Shown here piece after piece: positions 26,729-34,624 of a DNA stretch of 64,000 nt (positions within the stretch are counted from its first letter, which is position 1; each line of letters starts with the position of its first letter). The translations under genes and the position numbers were made by a program. The notes beneath the pieces were generated by a model that saw only the letters and a program-made list of their open reading frames with translations, ran no database searches and was not told where the DNA came from. Source of the stretch: Leisingera thetidis (lineage in GTDB: Bacteria; Pseudomonadota; Alphaproteobacteria; Rhodobacterales; Rhodobacteraceae); NCBI RefSeq assembly GCF_025857195.1, contig NZ_CP109787.1:1863501-1927500 (forward strand). The letters are read 5' to 3'.

Positions 26729-27167
26729 GTTGAGCCTTTCAGGAGGTGTGAGTGGAAATTTCCGGAATTTCAACTCAGTGCGGCCGCCCCCTGGCGGCAC
26801 GGCCTCGGGCCGCACCAATGGTGCGGTGGATGAGGCTGACGAAGCTGCGTTCTCCCTGCATGCGGACTCCTGTTTCTTTCACCGCAAAATGGCATGCTTG
26901 CGCGTCGATTCTAGCACATAAACGACTGCGGTGAAAAAAACGACATATTTTTCATTCGCGGGTGTTGCCCGGGCAGGCGGCCGCTCGCGCCGCGGATCAC
27001 TAAAATCCGATTAGTTTTAATGGTTTAATCTCTATTTTTTACGCTGTGCGGCGCTCTCCGTTGTTGGCAAGCTGGCTGGAGGAACCAAATATTAAGCATT
27101 AATTGCGATACTGGTGTCCTTGGGGATGACGCGCTGAAACGGCGCATTTCGAAGAAGGCAAAGCCAC
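26729..27167. other. Intergenic region between divergent MttB-type and beta-barrel genes
   Basis: About 440 bases holding two opposing promoter regions. Its left half carries a 10-bp inverted repeat with a 40-base spacer (listed separately). Its right half (about 26935-27095) is strongly AT-rich, with runs such as ATTAGTTTTAATGGTTTAATC and TATTTTTTACG, fitting promoter DNA for the beta-barrel gene. I see no credible coding frame; the short readings here lack good start contexts. Confidence 0.5.
26876..26935. promoter_or_regulatory. 10-bp inverted repeat upstream of the MttB-type gene
   Basis: TTTCACCGCA (26876-26885) and its exact complement TGCGGTGAAA (26926-26935) flank 40 bases, about 150 bp before the MttB-type start. 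Arms this long are unlikely by chance in a short region; a looped operator or paired half-sites is possible. Confidence 0.4.
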
Positions 27168-27683
27168 ATGCCGCTGGTTAGGAAGACCAAACTTTCTTTG
27201 ACTTTCGCTGCAGCTTTCGCGGTGTCCATTGCACAGTGCCAAATGGCACAGGCAGAAGATTGGGGGCAGCCGCTCACGGCCGATGCGGCGGAGGTTTGGA
27301 GCGGGGCATTCAGCGGCGGGACGCGCTCTTTTCAATTGGCCTACGGCCGCGAGTTCGGCGGTGTTTTTCTTGGAGGTTCGGTGGCGGCGGGACAAACGGG
27401 TTTGCTGACGCGTGCGGTTCAGGCGGATGAAACCCATCAGCTGCGGCTCCAGGCCGGATACGAATTTGGACAGGCTGCCGGCTTTGTGACTTTTGGCGGC
27501 GTGCAGGCTGAAGCTGCCGGCGGCGCACGGCAGGGGCCGGTTATCGGGCTGGGTATGCGCGTCTCGCTCAACCGCGCGCTGCAATTGACCGGAGAGCTGC
27601 TGCATCATGAGGCCGGGCCAAAAGACGGCAGCGCCAGCCCGCGCGGGGAAACCCTGTCGCTGAGTGCAGCTTTCCGGTTTTAA
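27168..27683 (+). CDS. Small outer-membrane beta-barrel-like protein
   Basis: A 171-residue exported protein. The signal peptide (MPLVRKTKLSLTFAAAFAVSIAQCQMAQA) is cleaved before EDWGQ. The mature ~140 residues alternate polar and hydrophobic residues with repeated Gly/aromatic turns (AYGREFGGVFLGGSVA, AGYEFGQAAGFVTFGG) and end in SAAFRF with a terminal Phe, the signature of an outer-membrane barrel recognised by BamA. Size suggests about eight strands. It resembles the next gene in length and ending, suggesting tandem paralogues with strong divergence. Start chosen at the signal peptide; GAAGAAGGC lies upstream as a ribosome-binding region. Confidence 0.8.
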   Translation: MPLVRKTKLSLTFAAAFAVSIAQCQMAQAEDWGQPLTADAAEVWSGAFSGGTRSFQLAYGREFGGVFLGGSVAAGQTGLLTRAVQADETHQLRLQAGYEFGQAAGFVTFGGVQAEAAGGARQGPVIGLGMRVSLNRALQLTGELLHHEAGPKDGSASPRGETLSLSAAFRF

Positions 27684-27927
27684 TCCGCCTTTCCACGTTC
27701 TTGACTGTGCCGGCAGCCGCTAGGCGCAGCTGCGCCGGAATTCAATGGGCGGGCAGAATTCCGCCTGCGGATTCCGGCGGAAAGGCGCAGGCGCCGGGCA
27801 GCTTTCGGCCAGACGCTGCCAATTCGGGGAGCGTGGGCCGTGCGGCTCTGGAAGTTCCCGTCAGGAATCCTTTTGTAGCGTTCAACGGCGCACAGCTTGC
27901 GCCGGTACTGCAAAAGGAGAAGTCTGA

Positions 27928-28509
27928 ATGACTCGTTTCGTAGCTATGACAGCCATCGCCACTGTAATGGGCAGCGCGGCCTTTGCCGGCAACATCAGTG
28001 AGCCGGTGGTTGAACCCGCGCCCGCTCCGGCGCCGGTCGTGGTGAGCAATGATGGCGGCGACTGGACCGGTTTCTACCTGGGCGGCCAGGTCGGCCAGCT
28101 GGATGCCGACGCAAGCAACGGTACATCGGGTGATGATACTGCCTATGGTATCCACGGCGGCTACAACCATGATTTCGGCCGTTTCGTACTAGGCGGCGAG
28201 CTGGATTATGACACCACCGACCTGAGCCTGGGCGGTGGTGCAACCATCGACTCGGTGGCCCGCGCCAAAGTGAAGGCCGGTTACGACTTCGGAAACGTGC
28301 TGGCTTATGTTACCGGCGGTGTGGCCGAAGCGGACAGCTCGCTCGGCAGCGAGACCGGTGAATTCTATGGTGTCGGTGTTGCCTATCAGGTGACTGATCA
28401 GTGGCAGATCGGCGGCGAAGTGCTGGAGCATGAGTTCGACCAGTTCGGTAACTCGGGCGTGGGCGCGGATGCCACGTCGGTGGCGCTGCGCGCGTCCTTC
28501 AAGTTCTAA
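27928..28509 (+). CDS. Outer-membrane beta-barrel protein (OMP_b-brl type)
   Basis: A 193-residue protein with signal peptide MTRFVAMTAIATVMGSAAFA, a Pro/Ala linker (EPAPAPAPVV, about residues 28-38), and an eight-stranded barrel starting with the family's DWTGFYLGGQVG. Strands alternate with acidic turns (ELDYDTTDLSLGGG, AKVKAGYDFGNVLAYVTGGVAEAD), and the chain ends LRASFKF with terminal Phe. This is the pattern of the small surface barrels of alphaproteobacteria (Omp25/31-like group). A clean AAAAGGAG ribosome-binding site precedes the ATG, implying high expression. Two hairpins follow the stop. Confidence 0.87.
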   Translation: MTRFVAMTAIATVMGSAAFAGNISEPVVEPAPAPAPVVVSNDGGDWTGFYLGGQVGQLDADASNGTSGDDTAYGIHGGYNHDFGRFVLGGELDYDTTDLSLGGGATIDSVARAKVKAGYDFGNVLAYVTGGVAEADSSLGSETGEFYGVGVAYQVTDQWQIGGEVLEHEFDQFGNSGVGADATSVALRASFKF

Positions 28510-28524
28510 GCCTGACACAGGCGC

Positions 28525-28552
28525 GGGCGCGGCAGCCTGTTCTGCCGCGCCC
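28525..28552 (+). terminator. Hairpin after the beta-barrel gene
   Basis: GGGCGCGGCAG (28525-28535) pairs with CTGCCGCGCCC (28542-28552) around a six-base loop. No T run follows; it probably acts with the second hairpin just downstream. Confidence 0.55.
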
Positions 28553-28555
28553 CCA

Positions 28556-28595
28556 GCCGCCCGGTCCGTACCCAAGGCGGACGGGGCGGCCTTTT
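28556..28595 (+). terminator. Rho-independent terminator before the cysS operon
   Basis: GCCGCCC (28556-28562) with GGGCGGC (28584-28590), one mismatch, then GTCCG (28564-28568) with CGGAC (28578-28582); CTTTT follows, then GCCTTTTT. It isolates the cysS leader from upstream transcription. Confidence 0.8.
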
Positions 28596-28617
28596 GCCTT
28601 TTTCGGCGGCGAACCGC

Positions 28618-28646
28618 TTGGCGGGATTTTCCAGCCGTGCTATGCA
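28618..28646 (+). promoter_or_regulatory. Possible sigma-70 promoter for the cysS leader
   Basis: TTGGCG (28618-28623) and TATGCA (28641-28646) are separated by exactly 17 bases. The match to consensus is moderate (4/6 and 3/6). Transcription would be expected to start six to seven bases after the -10, i.e. at or next to the A of the leader ATG (28653). Confidence 0.4.
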
Positions 28647-28652
28647 GCTCTC

Positions 28653-28697
28653 ATGAACCGTAAATGCACCGCCATCATCTGCTGCATTACCTGCTGA
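28653..28697 (+). CDS. Putative cysteine-rich leader peptide of the cysS-cimA operon
   Basis: A 14-codon ORF, MNRKCTAIICCITC, then TGA. It has four Cys (all TGC), three Ile and two Thr in 14 residues, ending 115 bases before the cysS start. No Shine-Dalgarno site precedes it, but a possible promoter puts the transcript start at the ATG itself, so it could be translated leaderless, as described for the Sinorhizobium trpL leader ORF. Codons 13-15 lie in the left arm of hairpin CCTGCTG/CAGCGGG (28690-28696 and 28703-28709), whose right arm overlaps GCGGGCT (28705-28711), which can instead pair with AGCCCGC (28748-28754). Ribosome stalling at scarce Cys-tRNA could switch between these. Function is inference; a chance ORF remains possible. 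Confidence 0.5.
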   Translation: MNRKCTAIICCITC

Positions 28698-28754
28698 CAT
28701 AACAGCGGGCTGGTTTCTGTCGTTTTCATTTCCCTGACAAGTTGCTAAGCCCGC
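28690..28754 (+). promoter_or_regulatory. Two mutually exclusive hairpins between leader peptide and cysS
   Basis: Hairpin A: CCTGCTG (28690-28696) with CAGCGGG (28703-28709), one G-T pair, loop ACATAA. Hairpin B: GCGGGCT (28705-28711) with AGCCCGC (28748-28754). They share 28705-28709, so only one can form. Neither has a textbook T run; the nearest is CGTTTTCATTT at 28721-28731. An attenuator is inferred, not shown. Confidence 0.4.
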
Positions 28755-28812
28755 GCTGCGCGCAATGGGTGATGCCGGCCGAATTGAGCCGGGCATGGGA
28801 AAGGAACCGGGC

Positions 28813-30195
28813 ATGGGAACCAAGGACATAAAGATCAAGCTGCACAATACAAAGACCCGCAGGAAAGAGGTCTTTGAGCCGATCGAGGCCAGCAACGTGC
28901 GGATGTATGTCTGCGGCCCCACCGTCTATGACCGGGCGCATCTGGGCAATGCCCGGCCGGTGGTGGTGTTCGATGTTCTTTACCGGCTTCTGCGCGAAGT
29001 TTATGGCGTAAATCAAGTGGTTTACGCCCGGAACTTCACCGACGTTGACGACAAGATCAACGCCCGCGCCGCCGAGAGCGGGCGCCCGATCGGAGATATT
29101 ACTGCCGAGACCACCCAGTGGTTCCTGGACGACACGGGCGAGCTTGGCGCGCTTGAGCCCAGCCACATGCCGCGCGCCACCGAATACATCCCGCAGATGG
29201 TGGCAATGATCGAGGATCTGATCGCCAAGGGCCATGCCTATGCGGCCGAGGGCCATGTGCTGTTTGCAGTTGACAGCTGGAAGCAGCTCTATGGCAATCT
29301 GTCGGGCCGCTCCGTCGATGACATGATCGCCGGCGCAAGAGTTGAAGTGGCGCCTTACAAGAAGAATCCGATGGATTTTGTGCTGTGGAAACCCTCCACC
29401 GAGGATCTGCCGGGCTGGGACAGCCCCTGGGGCCGCGGGCGGCCGGGCTGGCATATCGAATGCTCGGCGATGTCCTATGAGCTTCTGGGCGAGACCTTTG
29501 ACATTCACGGTGGCGGTAACGACCTGATGTTCCCGCATCACGAGAATGAAATTGCGCAAAGCTGCTGCGCCCATCCGGAGGGGGAGTTTGCACGTTTCTG
29601 GCTGCACAACGAGATGCTCCAGGTGGAAGGCAAGAAGATGTCCAAATCGCTGGGCAACTTCTTCACCGTGCGCGACCTGCTGGACCAGGGCTATCCCGGC
29701 GAGGTGATCCGGCTGGTGTTCCTGCAGACCCATTACCGCAAGCCGATGGACTGGACCGACAAGAAGGCCAAGGAGGCCGAGGCGACGCTGCGCAAGTGGC
29801 GGGCGCTGACCGCGGGCATCGAGCCCGCGTCCAGCGCTGCTGCCGCGGTCCTGGGGGCACTGGCGGATGACCTTAATTCCGCTGGCGCCATCGCCGAGCT
29901 GCACAAGCTGGCGGCAGCCGGGGATGCGGCCGGGCTGCTGGCTTCGGCCCGAATGCTGGGGCTGTTGACGGCAGAGATGGGCGCTTGGGCAACGGGACCT
30001 TCCATCGACCTTTCGGCCTTTGCGGAAAAGCTCTTCGAAACACGCCAGAAGGCAATGGAAAGCAAAGATTTTTCCGAAGTCGACAGAATGAAGGCAGCCT
30101 TTGTGGAGGCCGGTTTGGAAGTGCGGATGAGCAAGGCCGGTGTCGAACTGGTGCCGGGCGCCGGTTTCGATCCGGCCAAGCTGGAGGCGCTTTGA
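28813..30195 (+). CDS. cysS: Cysteinyl-tRNA synthetase
   Basis: A 460-residue class I synthetase charging tRNA-Cys. The zinc Cys in [10 protein letters not shown], the HIGH-type motif [12 protein letters not shown] (HLGN), the second zinc cluster [10 protein letters not shown] with [20 protein letters not shown], and the KMSKSLGN signature are all present. Start choice: ATG codons at 28765, 28795 and 28813 are in frame. The last is preferred because it begins the conserved strand ([10 protein letters not shown]) and has AAAGGAA at correct spacing. The stop TGA shares its A with the cimA ATG, so the two are coupled. A cysteine-rich leader ORF precedes it. Confidence 0.95.
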   Translation: MGTKDIKIKLHNTKTRRKEVFEPIEASNVRMYVCGPTVYDRAHLGNARPVVVFDVLYRLLREVYGVNQVVYARNFTDVDDKINARAAESGRPIGDITAETTQWFLDDTGELGALEPSHMPRATEYIPQMVAMIEDLIAKGHAYAAEGHVLFAVDSWKQLYGNLSGRSVDDMIAGARVEVAPYKKNPMDFVLWKPSTEDLPGWDSPWGRGRPGWHIECSAMSYELLGETFDIHGGGNDLMFPHHENEIAQSCCAHPEGEFARFWLHNEMLQVEGKKMSKSLGNFFTVRDLLDQGYPGEVIRLVFLQTHYRKPMDWTDKKAKEAEATLRKWRALTAGIEPASSAAAAVLGALADDLNSAGAIAELHKLAAAGDAAGLLASARMLGLLTAEMGAWATGPSIDLSAFAEKLFETRQKAMESKDFSEVDRMKAAFVEAGLEVRMSKAGVELVPGAGFDPAKLEAL

Positions 30196-31829
30196 TGGCC
30201 AGGGAACGCCTCTACCTCTACGACACCACCCTGCGGGATGGGCAGCAGACCCAGGGGGTGCAATTCTCGACCGCGGAAAAAAAGCAGATCGCCCAGGCGC
30301 TGGACGGCCTGGGAGTCGATTACATTGAGGGAGGCTGGCCAGGCGCCAATCCGACCGACAGCGCGTTTTTCGCGGAAGCGCCAATGACCCGTGCCACGAT
30401 GACCGCCTTTGGCATGACCAAGCGGGCCGGGCGCTCCGCCGGGAATGACGACGTTCTGGCGGCGGTGATGAATGCGGGCACTGCGGCGGTCTGCCTGGTC
30501 GGTAAAAGCCACGACTACCACGTGACCGAAGCGCTGGGGATCACGCTGGAGGAAAACCTCGGCAACATCCGCGCGTCGGTCGCCCATATCGTGGCGCAGG
30601 GGCGCGAGGCGCTGTTTGACGCCGAGCATTTCTTTGACGGCTACAAGGATAATCCGGACTATGCGCTGGCGGCCTGCCGCGCCGCACTGGAGGCCGGGGC
30701 GCGCTGGGTTGTGTTGTGCGATACCAATGGCGGCGCGCTGCCGTCGGAAGTCAAGCGGATCGTCTCTGAGGTGATCTCAGCAGGCATTCCGGGTGAGAAA
30801 CTTGGCATACACACTCATAACGACACGGAAAATGCTGTTGCCTGCTCATTGGCGGCGGTGGAGTCCGGGGCACGGCAGATCCAAGGCACGCTGAATGGGC
30901 TGGGCGAGCGCTGCGGCAATGCCAACCTGACCGCGCTGATTCCGACGCTGCTGCTGAAGGAACCTTATGCCAGCCAGTTCGAAACCGGAGTGAGCCAGAA
31001 GGCCTTGGCCGGACTGACCCGGATCAGCCGGATGCTGGACGACATCCTGAACCGGGTTCCGGTGCGGCAGGCGGCCTATGTGGGGGCTTCGGCCTTTGCC
31101 CATAAGGCGGGGCTGCATGCCAGTGCGATCCTCAAAGATCCCTCGACCTATGAGCACATTGAGCCGCATAAGGTCGGCAATGCGCGGGTTATCCCGATGT
31201 CCAACCAGGCGGGCCAGTCGAACCTGCGCAAGCGGCTGACGGATGCAGGCCTGAGCGTTGAAAAAGGCAACCCGGCACTGGTGCGGATCCTAAAACGGAT
31301 CAAACGGCGGGAAACCGACGGGTACTCCTACGATACTGCACAGGCTTCGTTTGAGCTGCTGGCGCGCGAAGAGCTGGGCCAGCTGCCGGAGTTCTTTGAG
31401 GTCAAGCGCTACAAGGTCACCGTGGAACGGCGCAAGAACAAGTACAACCGGATGGTCAGCCTGTCCGAGGCGGTTGTCGTGGTAAAAGTTGATGGGGAAA
31501 AACGGCTGTCGGTCAGTGAGTCGCTGGATGACACCGGCAGTGACCGCGGCCCGGTCAACGCGCTGGCGCGGGCGCTGAGCAAGGATCTGGGGCGCTACTC
31601 CGTCCAGCTGGAGGATATGCGGCTGGTCGATTTCAAGGTGCGCATCACCCAGGGCGGCACCGAGGCTGTAACCCGGGTGATCATTGATAGCGAGGACAGC
31701 CAGGGCCACCGCTGGTCCACCGTTGGCGTCAGTGCGAACATCATCGACGCTTCCTTTGAGGCGCTGCTGGATGCGATCCGCTGGAAACTGATCCACGATG
31801 CCGGGGCCGGGCAGGCCGATGCAGTTTGA
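30195..31829 (+). CDS. cimA: (R)-Citramalate synthase
   Basis: A 544-residue member of the LeuA/homocitrate synthase DRE-TIM family, of the CimA type: pyruvate plus acetyl-CoA gives citramalate, the first step of the threonine-independent route to 2-oxobutanoate and isoleucine. Seen are YDTTLRDGQQTQGVQFS at the N-terminus (catalytic Arg/Asp), the metal-binding GIHTHNDTENAVA, and GTLNGLGERCGNANL. The C-terminal ~130 residues form the LeuA dimer regulatory domain, where isoleucine feedback would act. The start (TGATG overlap with cysS) fits [16 protein letters not shown]. The gene for the following squalene-synthase-like protein overlaps it by 11 bases. Confidence 0.92.
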   Translation: MARERLYLYDTTLRDGQQTQGVQFSTAEKKQIAQALDGLGVDYIEGGWPGANPTDSAFFAEAPMTRATMTAFGMTKRAGRSAGNDDVLAAVMNAGTAAVCLVGKSHDYHVTEALGITLEENLGNIRASVAHIVAQGREALFDAEHFFDGYKDNPDYALAACRAALEAGARWVVLCDTNGGALPSEVKRIVSEVISAGIPGEKLGIHTHNDTENAVACSLAAVESGARQIQGTLNGLGERCGNANLTALIPTLLLKEPYASQFETGVSQKALAGLTRISRMLDDILNRVPVRQAAYVGASAFAHKAGLHASAILKDPSTYEHIEPHKVGNARVIPMSNQAGQSNLRKRLTDAGLSVEKGNPALVRILKRIKRRETDGYSYDTAQASFELLAREELGQLPEFFEVKRYKVTVERRKNKYNRMVSLSEAVVVVKVDGEKRLSVSESLDDTGSDRGPVNALARALSKDLGRYSVQLEDMRLVDFKVRITQGGTEAVTRVIIDSEDSQGHRWSTVGVSANIIDASFEALLDAIRWKLIHDAGAGQADAV

Positions 31830-32595
31830 CGCAGACCTGACCGCTTGCGCGGAACTGGTGCAGAAAGGCGACCCGGACAGGTTTCTGGCCACCATGGCGG
31901 CACCGGCCGAGGCGCGGCCGCTGCTGTTTGTGCTTTATGCCTTCAATATCGAACTGGCACGCGCGCCCTGGGCCAGCCAGGAGAGCATGATTGCCGAAAT
32001 GCGGGTGCAATGGTGGCGTGACGTTGGGGCTGAAATTGCCGCGGGCAGACCAGTCCGCCGCCATTTCGTGGCAACCCCCCTGGCGCGGATGCTCAAGCCG
32101 GAGCTGGCTGGCTGCATTGACGGTATGGCCGAAGCGCGGCGCTGGGATATTTATAAGGACGGCTTTGAAGATGAGGCCGCCTTCGACAGCTATATCGACC
32201 GGACCAGCGGATCGCTCATGTGGATGGCGGCGGCGTCGCTTGGGCCTGCGGAGGAGGCCGTGGTACGCGGCTTTGCTTATGGTGCGGGCATCGCCGGCTG
32301 GTTGCGGGCGATACCCGGGCTGGAGGCCCAGAAACGGATACCGCTAGTAGATGGCACCCTGGAGGGTGTGCAGGCTTTGGCGCGCAAGGGATTGGAAAAT
32401 ATCGAAAAAGCAAGACGGAACTCCAGATCGGTTTCCAAGCAGGCGCGTGTGGCTCTGTTGTCCGGATGGCAGGCTGAGGCTCTTCTGAAGCAGGTGATCT
32501 GGCAGCCCGAGCGGGTCGCTCAAGGCACGCTCGGACAAAGCGAATTCCGGCGAAGGACCGGGTTGATGTGGAGGGCTGCCTCCGGGCGCTGGTAG
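31819..32595 (+). CDS. Squalene/phytoene synthase-like protein without catalytic Asp motifs (NDUFAF6-like)
   Basis: A 258-residue all-alpha protein with the trans-isoprenyl diphosphate synthase fold pattern (RPLLFVLYAFNIELA, MRVQWWRDV, RTSGSLMWMAA). The two Asp-rich magnesium motifs of true squalene/phytoene synthases are missing: where DDxxD is expected the sequence reads NIELARAPWASQE, and the second site reads GWLRAIPGLEAQKRIPL. This matches the NDUFAF6-like group, implicated in complex I assembly in mitochondria, rather than a terpene enzyme. The start at 31819 lies within the end of cimA, giving an 11-base overlap. A bidirectional terminator follows. Confidence 0.82.
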   Translation: MQFDADLTACAELVQKGDPDRFLATMAAPAEARPLLFVLYAFNIELARAPWASQESMIAEMRVQWWRDVGAEIAAGRPVRRHFVATPLARMLKPELAGCIDGMAEARRWDIYKDGFEDEAAFDSYIDRTSGSLMWMAAASLGPAEEAVVRGFAYGAGIAGWLRAIPGLEAQKRIPLVDGTLEGVQALARKGLENIEKARRNSRSVSKQARVALLSGWQAEALLKQVIWQPERVAQGTLGQSEFRRRTGLMWRAASGRW

Positions 32596-32604
32596 GACTG
32601 CCGC

Positions 32605-32640
32605 AATGACACAGGCGCCCGTCGCGGCGCCTGTGTCATT
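32605..32640. terminator. Bidirectional terminator between convergent genes
   Basis: AATGACACAGGCGCC (32605-32619) and its complement GGCGCCTGTGTCATT (32626-32640) form a perfect 15-bp stem with loop CGTCGC. It lies between the squalene-synthase-like gene and the MFS gene on opposite strands. Confidence 0.75.
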
Positions 32641-32651
32641 ATCGGGGGGGC

Positions 32652-33869
32652 TCAGACTGTCCTGGGACGCAGCACCAGCCATAGCAGCGCGCCGCCTGCC
32701 AGAACCAGGAACGGGGCCATCGCCATGTTCACCGCGCTCCAGCCGTCCACCGGGCTGCCGCCGGAGCAATTCATCAGACCGCCCGACGCCAGCGAGGCCA
32801 TGGTCACCCCGCCAAAGACCAAAAGGTCGTTCAGGCCCTGCATCCGGCCGCGCTCATAGCTTTGATGAGCGCCGGCCAGCATTGTGGTGGCGCCGATGAA
32901 GCCGAAGTTCCAGCCCACGCCCAACAGAACCAGAGCGGCAAAGAAGTTCTCCAGGTCAACGCCTTGCAGCGCGACTGCACCAGCGCCGGCAAGAATCACC
33001 AGGCCTGCAGCGACGATCTTTTCCACGCCGAACCGGGCAATCAGATGGCCTGTGAAAAATGAGGGCACATACATCGCCAGCACGTGCGACGTGACCACAT
33101 CCGCGGCATTGCCTTCGCTATAGCCGCAGCCGACCACTGCCAGCGGCGTGGAGGTCATCACCAGGTTCATCAGCGCGTAAGAGACCATGGCGCAGATCAC
33201 TGCAACGGCAATAACCGGCGTCTTCAGAAGCTCAAGGCGGCTGCGGCCCTTGGGGCTGTCTGCGCTGGGAGCGGGCGGTTTGGGGATGTCCAGAAACAGG
33301 AACAGCGCGGCCCCGAACACGTTGAGTGCGATCACCGCCAGATAAGTGCCCAGGAACGGAATAACAAAGGCTTGGCTGGTCGCCTTTACAATCTGCGGGC
33401 CGATAACAGCAGCGGCCAGCCCGCCCGCCATCACGTAGGAAATTGCCTTGGGCCGAAACGCCTCGGATGCGGTATCGGCGGCCGCAAAGCGGTAAAAGCC
33501 ATGCGCGCTCATGTAAACACCAGTGAGCAGGCTGCCGAGCAGAAAAACAGGGAAAGAGCCGAGGTACAGCCCGTAAGCGCCGACCAGCCCGCCAACGGCA
33601 CCGAAGGCGGCGCCGGCAAAGAAGCCGGCCCGGCGGCCCCAGCGCTGCATGATGGCTGAAACCGGCGTGGCTGCCAGCATCGAACCGCCCACGATCAGCG
33701 AGATCGGCAGCGTCGCAAAGCAAGGGTTTGACGCCAGGGATTGGCCCGCCAGACCGCCAACGATGAAAATCATCGGCATCTGCGCCCCGAGAATCGCTTG
33801 GGCCAGCACCAGGATGGCGACGTTTTTCTTGGCGACCGCATCGCCGGGGGTGGTCATGGTCATGCTCAT
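32652..33869 (-). CDS. MFS transporter, unknown substrate
   Basis: A 405-residue inner-membrane protein of the major facilitator superfamily, with about twelve hydrophobic helices. The loop between helices 2 and 3 reads SAIMQRWGRRAGFFAGAAFG, a form of the family motif GxxxDRxGRR lacking the Asp. A central cytoplasmic loop with KPPAPSADSPKGRSR (about 190-210) splits the two halves. Substrate and direction cannot be inferred; no linked catabolic or resistance gene stands beside it. It is divergent from the AlkA-type glycosylase gene. Confidence 0.85.
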   Translation of the reverse strand: MSMTMTTPGDAVAKKNVAILVLAQAILGAQMPMIFIVGGLAGQSLASNPCFATLPISLIVGGSMLAATPVSAIMQRWGRRAGFFAGAAFGAVGGLVGAYGLYLGSFPVFLLGSLLTGVYMSAHGFYRFAAADTASEAFRPKAISYVMAGGLAAAVIGPQIVKATSQAFVIPFLGTYLAVIALNVFGAALFLFLDIPKPPAPSADSPKGRSRLELLKTPVIAVAVICAMVSYALMNLVMTSTPLAVVGCGYSEGNAADVVTSHVLAMYVPSFFTGHLIARFGVEKIVAAGLVILAGAGAVALQGVDLENFFAALVLLGVGWNFGFIGATTMLAGAHQSYERGRMQGLNDLLVFGGVTMASLASGGLMNCSGGSPVDGWSAVNMAMAPFLVLAGGALLWLVLRPRTV

Positions 33870-33964
33870 ATGGGATGCGTAGCGGTGAACCCGGGACGGG
33901 GCAAGCCAGCCAGGCAGGCCCTTCGATCACGGTTTCTTTCAACAGCGGCCAATCAGGGGGTGAC

Positions 33965-34624
33965 GTGGCGTCAGAAGTGCAGACCTTGCGTCCGGGCGCG
34001 GGCCGGATCATTCAGCATGACGCCTGCGTGACCGAAGGCGCCAATTGGCTGGCCGAACGGGACAGCCGGTTCGCCCGTGCGCTGGAACTGACCGGGCCGC
34101 TGCCCCTGCGCCGCAAGCCCGACGGGTTTGCCGAATTGCTGAGCGCGATTGTCAGTCAGCAGGTGAGCGTGGCCTCGGCCAATGCGATCTGGAAACGGAT
34201 GAAGGAGGCAAGGCTCACCGGTCCGCGCAAGATCCTGCGGGCTGCGGATGAGGAACTGCGCGCCGCCGGCCTCAGCCGTCAGAAAATCCGCTATGCCCGA
34301 GCGCTGGCGGAGGCTCGCATCGACTATAAGGCTTTGCGGGATGCGCCTGATGAGGAGGTGATTGCCACGCTGGTGCAAGTGCCGGGGATCGGTGTCTGGA
34401 CGGCGGAGATTTATGCGATGTTTTCGCTGGGCCGTGCCGATGTGTTCGCCCATGGCGATCTGGCCCTGCAGGAAGCGGCACGGGTGCTGTTCTGCTTGCC
34501 CGCCCGCCCAAATGAACGCGAACTGCGGCAAATGGCCGATGCCTGGTCGCCCTGGCGGTCGGTTGCGGCGCGCATCCTCTGGGCCTATTACCGGGTGGCG
34601 AAGGACAGGGAAGGAATCCGATGA
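33965..34624 (+). CDS. DNA-3-methyladenine glycosylase II (AlkA/HhH-GPD type)
   Basis: A 219-residue HhH-GPD base-excision glycosylase that removes alkylated bases from DNA. The helix-hairpin-helix is LVQVPGIGVWTAEIYAMFSL (about 137-155), followed by the catalytic Asp 165 in VFAHGDLALQ. The early core LLSAIVSQQVSVASANAIWKRM is typical. The N-terminal regulatory domain of E. coli AlkA is absent, as in the short form common in alphaproteobacteria. The GTG start at 33965 with GGGGG upstream was chosen; a longer reading from 33875 would add an unlikely tail. The gene overlaps the downstream esterase gene by four bases (ATGA). Confidence 0.88.
   Translation: MASEVQTLRPGAGRIIQHDACVTEGANWLAERDSRFARALELTGPLPLRRKPDGFAELLSAIVSQQVSVASANAIWKRMKEARLTGPRKILRAADEELRAAGLSRQKIRYARALAEARIDYKALRDAPDEEVIATLVQVPGIGVWTAEIYAMFSLGRADVFAHGDLALQEAARVLFCLPARPNERELRQMADAWSPWRSVAARILWAYYRVAKDREGIR

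Noticed and set aside
31819..32595. True squalene or phytoene synthase
   Set aside because: Both Asp-rich metal motifs are missing and no carotenoid or hopanoid genes are near.
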